From Incurvaria masculella (lineage: Eukaryota; Arthropoda; Insecta; Lepidoptera; Incurvariidae), in NCBI GenBank assembly GCA_946894095.1, contig OX335641.1:17750501-17814500 (forward strand): a stretch of 64,000 bases of DNA. Reading direction: 5' to 3'. The notes below the pieces were generated by a model. The model made no database searches. It saw nothing but the letters and a program-made list of their open reading frames with translations, and had not been told where the DNA came from. This document shows, one piece after another, positions 57,076 to 64,000 of the stretch; the first letter of the stretch is position 1; the number at the start of each line of letters is the position of its first letter. The position numbers and the translations under genes were made by a program.

Positions 57076-58906
57076 CACACCAGAATTTGAAAAGAAAAAA
57101 AAAATTACTCCATAAACATACATATACCATAATATATACATATTTATACATATAATTGAATATTCTAATATATATTATATGATATAATACAATAATACGC
57201 TTTATATTTGACAATGTATTAATAATACTGAGTAAAAATTAATTCATGTATCGGGGCACCATTAATAAACACACCTTGGACAAGGAAAGTAATGTTGAGA
57301 TTCATAAAGCTTACTTGTACTTGGCTAAGCCAAGGTATGCCTTCCCACTGTCAGTTTGACATAAAATGTGTAGAATAAGTGTCAAAATTGATACAGGGTA
57401 CTCTTTGAATGCGCACACCGCTTTAAGGGGTTATTCTGAAGACTAAAATAAACATCTATCCTCTATCTATATCATAAATAAGTGTGCTGCAATCGTAACG
57501 TATGGCGCTCTATCATCTCTGCCTACCCATCCGAGAAAGCGGCGTGAGGGCATGTATGTATATATGTAAAACGCTATCCATCCGTCTCTATTCTACCATC
57601 GCACAGACAGGAAATGCACCCATTTACCGTCCACTTTTTTTTCAAAGATGCAACCGATCCTGTTGACCATTTATCAATAGGGTTGGTCAACTACGGAATG
57701 ATTGTGTAAGTATTATATCCAATGTATATTCCGAGACACTTCAAGTTTAAACTTAAGAATTCCAGTGAATTGCCTCAGGCTAGGATAGGTGGTCTGTGAA
57801 GGAGATCAGATCCCTAGAGCAGGTCGTAACATGTACGCAGTGCACAGCGATTCTTCTTGGCCAAAGCGCCTGAAGCCATAGACGTGTGAGGATGGCTGTG
57901 ACGGAACCCTAATTCAGCGTCTCTGTGGAAAGACCACAAGACTTGACCGCTCTGCAAATCACATTTCGACTTGACGGGGTTGGAGAAGGGGTCCTAAATG
58001 TGGTTTTCATTCTCATCAAATTTAATTAATATACGGCTTTTTAATCCCTATTCGAATTCCTCCATTCCCTCCTATATCCTTGGACTCATTGTCGTTTTTC
58101 AGTAACAAAAATATTTTTTATTGAACACATTTATTAGACGTTTCTTCTGAGTTTGTAACGACGTTCGCTAACGTAAACTATATTCATAAAATATGTTATA
58201 AGAAGTGATGGCTTTATTTACTCAGAAACGAACCTCTCACAACGCAAATCTGCTACCGATCAAATAATATCGATCTCGTTTTGCCCATGATGTATTTTCA
58301 AGGGACTTTATAATATTTAGATATTGCTGTGCGTTACAGTTAGTTTTCCTAAAAATGTTTTCCTTCACCGTAATCATTTATGTATTTGAGTGCACCTCAA
58401 TATCGAAGCGAAAGGTAGAGGTTTATCAAAGCAATGCTTCTTTCTGGGTCGAGAAACGAAGTCCAACTTACATCCTAATACAATGTTCCACCTAAATTGT
58501 TATAATTGTTGACTATATACCAAAAGCAGTCTAAAACTTCAGTGTGTTATGCTTTCTAAGCCCTTTCATCTCATCGATAAAGTTCTTGCCAACTGGCAAA
58601 GTGTGAATGCCCCTCGGCTATATCCAACCATTGTTCTATTGAGCTTATTTTGCTATCGGATACGGCTTCTTAGCGATGCCTTACTTGAAAGGTTGCCAAA
58701 CATTACAAAAAGTAAGACGTCTCATTATGTAAGGTAGGATATCGTCTTACATTCTGTTTCACATCAATAATCTACAACGAGGTTTCGTGGAAGCTCGATT
58801 TTGATGATGTGTTATCATTAATCTGATACCACGAGAATGCATGTATTACATAAAAGCTTTTATTTATATAAACCTATTTTAAAGGAAATACATAACGATT
58901 TAACAC
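57076..58906. other. Mostly AT-rich, nothing firm
   Basis: 57490-57560 (ATGGCGCTCTATCATC, CCCATCCGAGAAAGCGGCG) looks like a repeat I have met in lepidopteran DNA but cannot name. 57100-57200 is nearly pure AT. No gene found. Confidence 0.35.
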
Positions 58907-58931
58907 GTTAAATCATATTAATATTTTAAAA

Positions 58932-59648
58932 CTTACGCGGAGAACCAGAAGGAAAGAACGACAACCACAGTATGACGTCAAGAGGCGAGCCACATACCTG
59001 CCGTACAACAGGGGAGTGACAGACCGTATTGCGAGGATACTGAGGAGATCCAGCATACCAGTTGTGCTGTATCCTCAACGCAAGGTCTCAGCCATGCTCC
59101 GATCAGTGAAGGACAAGGTACCATTACTCGCCGCTGGCGTCTACAGAGTTCCCTGTTCATGCGGTAAGTCGTACATTAGCCAAACGAAGAGGAGCGTCAG
59201 CACACGCATCACGGAGCACATACGGGCGGTTAAGAACAGAGATATCACGAAGTCAGCGCTGTGTGAGCATGCAGAATCTGGACCTGGGCACTGGTTGAGG
59301 TTTGATCAGGTGAAAGTCCTAGTACCTGAACAACGAAACCTCCCACGAATCATTCGGGAGTCCATCGAAATCAGCAAGCACAAGAACTTCAATCGTGAAG
59401 ATTCCTACCGTCTTTCGCCCATACGGAAACCCGTGCTGAATAAGCTGAAAACTGAATTTCGGATAGGTGCACCGACAACAGACGTCGAGGAAAACACTGT
59501 CAGCGTGTTTTGCACTTCACACGAAATTCGGACCGCAGCTAATCCTCAAGAAAATGTACGAGTGTTGCCATGGACGCTGAGAAGTGAAGCAAAGCGGCGG
59601 GTAGCCAGTAACGTGCCTACCTCCGTCGCGACAGGCACGTTCTCCTGA
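58932..59648 (+). pseudogene. Penelope-like protein, C-terminal part with GIY-YIG endonuclease domain
   Basis: Open from at least 58932 to TGA at 59646-59648. It begins with the end of the RT/thumb region (ATYLPYNRGVTDRIARILRR, 58989-59048), then a basic linker and the GIY-YIG domain: GVYRVPCSCGKSYISQT (the GVY...YIS pair, about 59133-59183), RSVSTRITEHIRAVKN with the conserved R and H-E region, and SALCEHA. The first in-frame ATG lies well inside, so the copy cannot make a full protein, although this part has no disruption. In Penelope elements this domain nicks target DNA. Truncation at the 5' end is usual for such inserts. Confidence 0.88.
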
Positions 59649-59692
59649 AGATGGAGCCCATGTGAGGCTCCGAAACGTCGAGCAGCACGTGC
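59634..59692 (+). ncRNA. Hammerhead ribozyme-like motif at the Penelope 3' end
   Basis: Core CTGAAGA (59645-59651; consensus CUGANGA) overlaps the TGA stop. Stem II is GGAGCC/GGCTCC (59653-59658 with 59666-59671), followed by GAAA (59672-59675) and CGTC, with cleavage predicted after C79 of 59679. Stem I can form CTC/GAG next to the core (59642-59644 with 59680-59682) and GCACG/CGTGC beyond an internal loop (59635-59639 with 59688-59692). Stem III is minimal, as reported for Penelope-associated hammerheads, which may work best as dimers. Confidence 0.65.
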
Positions 59693-59697
59693 TGCTC
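59680..59697. repeat. Perfect 18-bp palindrome
   Basis: GAGCAGCACGTGCTGCTC, with CACGTG at its centre, immediately after the predicted ribozyme cleavage point. Confidence 0.9.
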
Positions 59698-59744
59698 CTC
59701 ACACGCGCGGTAAGCCGTCAAACTAAATATTGACGTTAAATCAT

Positions 59745-59983
59745 GTTTATGATTATCCCAAAGTTATTTAGTAGTTGTAGGATGTATAAAAGTTTTATTG
59801 ATGACATTATTAATTGAAAGAACACTGGAGAAACAAATTTTTTACTTCCATACAAATCATGCACGAGCGGACTTGTTAAGCAGAAATTATAATTATAAAA
59901 ATAACCCGCGAATAAATTTCACTGGTTTACAAAAAAATCTGTCCACAATTTGAAATACACACTTAGATAATTTTTTTATGCAA
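59745..59983. other. AT-rich sequence, nothing recognised
   Basis: No gene or repeat recognised. Confidence 0.4.
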
Positions 59984-60086
59984 CCCAACATGGATGGCTA
60001 ATACCACACAAATACCGTTATGATATTAGCCCAATACACCACATTTTCGAAGGAATTAGGTGACATGCCAGGACCTTCTCTTTTAT
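59984..60086 (-). repeat. SINE body fragment (family A)
   Basis: ACATGGATGGCTAATACCAC, TATGATATTAGCCCAATAC, GAAGGAATTAGGTGACATGC, CAGGACCTTC. The 3' end only, little diverged. Confidence 0.75.
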
Positions 60087-60279
60087 AACCCAACAAAATT
60101 GTAAATAAATTAATATACATTATTATAATTTAAGGCAATACAAGTATTATCTCGTGTAAAAGCCGCCGTCAACTTAACAACCTATATCAGTTCTATAAAG
60201 ACCTAGTCAAATTTGATACAATATTTCGTGTCTGTGCTGGTAAACGTTGAAGAGAACCTTCGTTAGGAGCCAACCTTAA

Positions 60280-60797
60280 GGTGGCCCATCCCGCTCAACT
60301 CCCCATACAAACGGGGAAAGAAGATCACGCACATGTTACTTGTCAGAGATCCCAAATTTTGCTCGAAATTGCTTTATTTGATCGAACTAGATGTCTGATG
60401 ACCGTTGGCATTGTAAAATTTCGTTTGGTTTCTAAGTTATAAGGTCTGAAAGTTCGGATTTTTCGCGCGTTTTATACAATCACTTTGGAGGTAGATTACG
60501 CAATGATAAAGTAAGATTATCTAAAAAAGATTAGTCATCAGACATAGCTTATTTAATCAATATTTATAATCTATTCGGTTTTCCTTAGAGATTTGACTAC
60601 AGAGGTCGTGGTTTAATTTTAGCAATAAGTCATTTTGTAATAAATTTTTTCGTAAACATTGTCTTTTTTGTGGTCATGTTGCATCTTCCTCATCACGGAG
60701 CCTGTTATTTTCTTTGAAACAGAGAAGGTTCCAGAGCGCAACAGCACGGTTTTGTACTGTGCCCGCGATTGAGTTAGTCCCGCCGGGTTGGGTCACC
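60280..60797 (+). mobile_element. MITE family M1, complete 518-bp copy
   Basis: TTAA at 60276-60279 and 60798-60801. The left end GGTGGCCCATCCCGC pairs with the complement of the right end (GGTGACCCAACCCGG), an imperfect 15-bp terminal inverted repeat. There is no nested insertion, so this is the reference copy for the two interrupted ones. No ORF; a 72-codon minus-strand frame at its right end is chance. Confidence 0.88.
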
Positions 60798-60801
60798 TTA
60801 A

Positions 60802-61030
60802 GGGCAGTAGCCATGTCATGGTAAAACTTAAATCGGCTATCATAATAAAATGCGTGAACATGCATTGTTATCGGAATCGAACCAACGTGCAAAAATTCAA
60901 CTTTGTAAGATAAGGGAGAGTGGTTCTAATTCAGTTTGCAGGATTTAAGAGATTCACCTACATACATTGCATACATATATACAAACATTACAAGTTATTT
61001 TTTTTATTTAGCTTTTATTTAAATCCTCTA
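60802..61030. other. Non-coding, nothing recognised
   Basis: Short spacer between two MITEs. Confidence 0.4.
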
Positions 61031-61264
61031 AGGGCCGATTTTTCAATTCTGAGATAGTACTTATCGGTCTAAAACCGAAATTTTCTTTTGCCAAAAGTCC
61101 GATGGTCACTACCGCATAATTATATCTCCTATCACTATTTCCTTAACGTAATTTTGCTTATAAAAATATAGGTTTCATCCAACGGATGGATAAGCAGGCG
61201 CATAAATAAATTCGTCGTATAGTTATCTGACTGACAATTATAAAACTATCGAAAAATCGGCCCT
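61031..61264 (+). mobile_element. MITE family M4, about 234 bp
   Basis: Begins AGGGCCGATTTTTCAAT and ends ATCGAAAAATCGGCCCT, a good 15-bp inverted repeat, flanked on each side by TAA-like bases. The interior carries CGGATGGATAAGCAGGCGC and TATAGTTATCTGACTGACAA, shared with 55531-55718. No ORF. Confidence 0.8.
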
Positions 61265-61439
61265 AAAAAGACGTTAAAATTTATTTAAATTAAATGAAAC
61301 CCATACATTTATTTCATCATAACACATTATATAAAAGCTTGTCGCGATCTTAAACTTGAAACGAAAATTTAAGCACATAACACGATATGGCTTTTTTCAG
61401 AATTTAATCAAAGCTGTTTATTTGTCCTTCCTATTGTAA

Positions 61440-61660
61440 CGGTGTGAAAGTGCGGCCCCACCCCCGGACATCCGGTCGGCGAGGGTCGACGCCGGCCGTC
61501 ACACCCCCCTCCGCGCCGCCGCCGCCGCCGCACCGCCCAACAGCTTTTAAAACTTTAATTGGACGAGCGAAAGAAAAGTTTTCCAATCTCCCTCCACGTA
61601 CACGTGTCCGCGTAAACGGAAACCGCTTTAACTACCGACTACCATTGTAATGGCAGTCGA
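61440..61660. other. CpG-rich patch with a proline-rich open frame
   Basis: Contains a (CCG)n-like tract near 61512. The plus frame 61444-61650 lacks an ATG start and encodes low-complexity proline then RAKEKFSNLPPRTRVRVNGN. No family recognised; no splice sites convincingly flank it. Confidence 0.25.
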
Positions 61661-62217
61661 GGATGTGTCGATTTAAGCTAAACGACCTACGCATCCTTTT
61701 TTACCGGTGACGGAATTTAAGAGCAGGCGTTTAGATACAGTTTTTTAAATATGGCTTGTGAAATGGTTTTGCATGGGATCAGCAGTGGGTTATTTGTATG
61801 GTGCATTTGGTGAAAAATGCTCGGTGGAGCCATGCGTAAGTGTTCATTGAGTTTAAATATACCTATAATAAATAGATTAAGATAATACGATAATTTTAAG
61901 GAAATATAATAAAATATAATTGATACTATTTCCGAATATGTATGTCATATTTTGGGCAATGAGAATAAAAGTAGAATTTATCACAATTATTTTATTGCAG
62001 CAATGCAATACGATCTATACAATAATTCAGGCTCTAAGTAAAGATAAGCAATGATAAAATATAACCTTACGTTAAGGTAGGGTTTATTCTGGCTTGTCTG
62101 TACTATTAAAAGGAAACTACCAATAAACCAAATCCTTTTTGATAACATTTGATTATGCCAATACATACTATACATTACATTTAACTACTTCTTTAAATTT
62201 GTCCTTTAAACGGAAAT
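61661..62217. other. AT-rich sequence, nothing recognised
   Basis: No gene or repeat recognised. Confidence 0.45.
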
Positions 62218-62372
62218 TGTGGGTGGATGACCGTTTGACCGCTGAGGGTGGTTCGCATTCTAAGTAAAATGGCAGGTCCTTAAGGTGGTCGAAACAGTAA
62301 TGAAAATTGTCCGTCTTTTCCATCTAGTTCAATGTAGCCAAGCGACATAATTAAGATCCTAGCAAAGGAATT
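62218..62372 (+). repeat. SINE (family A) fragment, chimeric type
   Basis: GGGTGGATGACCGTTTGACC, the GGTGGTTCGCATTC B-box region, then body AGGTGGTCGAAACAGTAATG, CCATCTAGTTCAATGTAGCC. The 5S-side sequence shows it came from the 48848-49241 subtype. A segment between head and body is deleted. Confidence 0.7.
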
Positions 62373-62944
62373 CCAGTTCCACAAAAATTCCAGTTCCACA
62401 AAAAAGTCAACTACATGATTTGCGTATACTACGCAGTTCTGTCTACGTTGATGCAACACAACATATTTTTCTCTCCACATTCGAGTCCATTAGTGTTAGC
62501 TGAGCCCGCGACAGCTCGTTCTATCCGGGAGTTATCGCATTCGAAAACGAAAAACTTTTCTCAACCCAAAGTTTTTTTCGTCACATGTAACATTTCTTTC
62601 GCTTTCAAATCGAGTGCTTTGAGATCGCTTGAACCACCCGACTTCAAGTTATTCGGACTAACTTTGCCTGACAGAATGTACCCATGCGTGCAGTAGTTAA
62701 ATTGTCAAATGATTTTATATCGCAGGATGACAAATAGGTTGAATTACATCATTTTACGAGAAACTGATTTTATTAGCTATGCCGAGAGAATTAAAAATAA
62801 TGTCATCTACAAACGAATTAAGAAAGAAAAATGTTTTAAGCGCATCGCAGTTTTTTGCGTCCACCAGCCCCTTACCTAATAGAGTTCGAACGATGTCATT
62901 GGGCTTTTGAATTTTCTCGGGGCTTCGGAAACCATTTAATATCT
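62373..62944. other. Non-coding, nothing recognised
   Basis: A 93-codon frame (62415-62696, +) has no family features. AATTCCAGTTCCACAAAA is repeated twice in tandem near 62369-62404. Confidence 0.4.
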
Positions 62945-63070
62945 AGAGGATCGGTTGGTTCTTATTTTGGGAGTTTTGAGAGTGAATGGATGGACTGTCT
63001 GCCTGTTTCGCGTTGAATAATTCGCTAACGAAGTGAATGCCCGCCTAGAATCTGGCATGGCACAATTGGT
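62945..63070 (+). repeat. Interspersed repeat R5 fragment
   Basis: TCTAGAGGATCGGTTGGTTC and CCTGTTTCGCGTTG match 10270-10345. Confidence 0.5.
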
Positions 63071-64000
63071 AGCGTCTTAATATTAAACTTTTTCTTTGCC
63101 ATCTATTCTAGTCCATTTAAAAACGTGGGACATATCGAAGGACATAAAGCAACTGACAGCTTGTACAGAAAGGTACTTCACTCAAAATGCGTGACGAAAA
63201 CAAATACAGCTTTTTAAATATGTCAGCATATATCGGATACGAATACGAGACATCGTCCTTCAAAGCTAGTGCTTCTTCAATTTGTCTCAAAAATGAATCG
63301 TGTATGCGGCCACATTGAGAGGAATGTCACTCGAGTGTGGCGGAGAGAGGCCGAGGTGGTCCCGTGCGCGGGGTCGCAAATATCTTCCTTGGAAGTTAGC
63401 AAGTCGTCACCCAGAATTCAGGATCCAAGTCGTGGAATCCAGAACCTAGGGCGCTCTGTTACTTCTAAAAGGTCCGTCGCCAACTTTAAAAGTTTCGATC
63501 TTTGTGTGTTACATACACTTAAATGTTCGTGTTAAATATTGTCTTGATAGTGATTATGTTAAAACTGCTTCGGTATCGTTAGCCTAAGGTCATTATTTAC
63601 GCCAAAAATAAAATTGGGTTTCTCGATATCTGATTTCGGAAAATATCAATGCATAAGGCCATAATAACTCTACGGCGGAGTATTTGATTCATGAACACGT
63701 TTCTCTTCGATTAACTATGCATAGACACAAAATCATCCAAGCAACGGGTGGATCTGCTATTTGGAATACATATGATTGCATTATTCTCCGTGTAAATATA
63801 TTTTCTTTGTATTCTTGAGTATTAATGTGACTCATATATTTTTTTCTTATATTAAGACTACGCCGTCCACCCGTGGGAAAAAATATTGCCCCAACACATT
63901 GACACAAAGTGCTCACTCACACAAATGTAAGACATTTACACGGCGCACATTGGATCACGATGCACGGTGGACTTGGACTATGTATTTTTTAAATATAATA
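63071..64000. other. Non-coding, nothing firm
   Basis: An 88-codon plus-strand frame (63269-63535) covers a mildly GC-rich block but matches no family I know. Confidence 0.4.

Larger units (their letters stand above)
58907..59744 (+). mobile_element. Penelope-like retroelement, 5'-truncated, with 12-bp target duplication
   Basis: ACGTTAAATCAT occurs at 58907-58918 and again at 59733-59744, bracketing an element of about 814 bp. Inside are the C-terminal part of the Penelope protein (58932-59648), a hammerhead-like motif over the stop codon (59634-59692) and a perfect 18-bp palindrome (59680-59697). The reverse transcriptase core is absent. Confidence 0.85.

Noticed and set aside
56825..57214. 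129-codon minus-strand ORF with hydrophobic stretches
   Set aside because: It overlaps a LINE 3' UTR and low-complexity AT sequence; the hydrophobic residues come from T-rich codons.
61444..61650. Proline-rich exon
   Set aside because: No ATG, a low-complexity CCG tract and no convincing splice sites; not enough to call coding.

Overview
The window looks like an intergenic or deep-intronic stretch of a lepidopteran (moth or butterfly) nuclear genome. It is AT-rich, very gene-poor and crowded with short interspersed repeats. The lepidopteran assignment rests on repeat families I recognise: a tRNA-type SINE with the GGCCAAGTGCGAGTCGGACT head and a CCGT-rich middle, TTAA-flanked MITEs, decayed non-LTR retrotransposons, a Penelope-like element and a mariner. 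No species can be named from this.

Host genes: only one locus is well supported, a two-exon gene at 40489-41226 (+). It encodes a small acidic/basic protein with one hydrophobic segment; the intron is clean GT-AG and a polyadenylation signal follows the stop. A second, weaker candidate is a 71-codon ORF at 36535-36750 (-) followed by AATAAA. CpG-rich islands of 100-350 bp recur in the AT-rich background (for example 1385-1705, 4770-4900, 8130-8360, 9170-9530, 12600-12960, 17335-17480, 31630-31770, 50810-50935). They may be conserved regulatory DNA or unrecognised exons.

Mobile DNA, left to right. The left third (1-24 kb) holds SINE fragments, a LINE C-terminus (2.3 kb), a MITE nested in another MITE (13.7-14.7 kb) and another nested MITE (22.9-23.6 kb). 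At 24.9-29.4 kb a broken reverse transcriptase leads into an apparently perfect 2,108-bp direct tandem duplication carrying RT fragments, a chimeric SINE head, a ~147-bp degenerate satellite and a transposon-protein remnant. The middle (30-50 kb) has a second 471-bp TTAA MITE, a LINE C-terminus, a 375-bp foldback TTAA element, several hairpins, the host gene, and a full-length SINE whose head combines tRNA-like promoter boxes with a 5S rRNA-derived core (48848-49241). The right third (52-64 kb) has a tRNA-headed SINE of the same body family, a mariner with an uninterrupted 341-codon DD34D transposase, a 5'-truncated Penelope-like element with an open GIY-YIG domain and an apparent hammerhead ribozyme at its stop codon, and a complete TTAA MITE.

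Together these parts form a layered record of transposition. Nested insertions give relative ages, several repeat copies preserve empty TTAA sites, and SINE heads (tRNA versus tRNA/5S) have been exchanged on a common body. The mariner is the only copy whose transposase frame is entirely open; the Penelope C-terminus is also open but its 5' part is missing.
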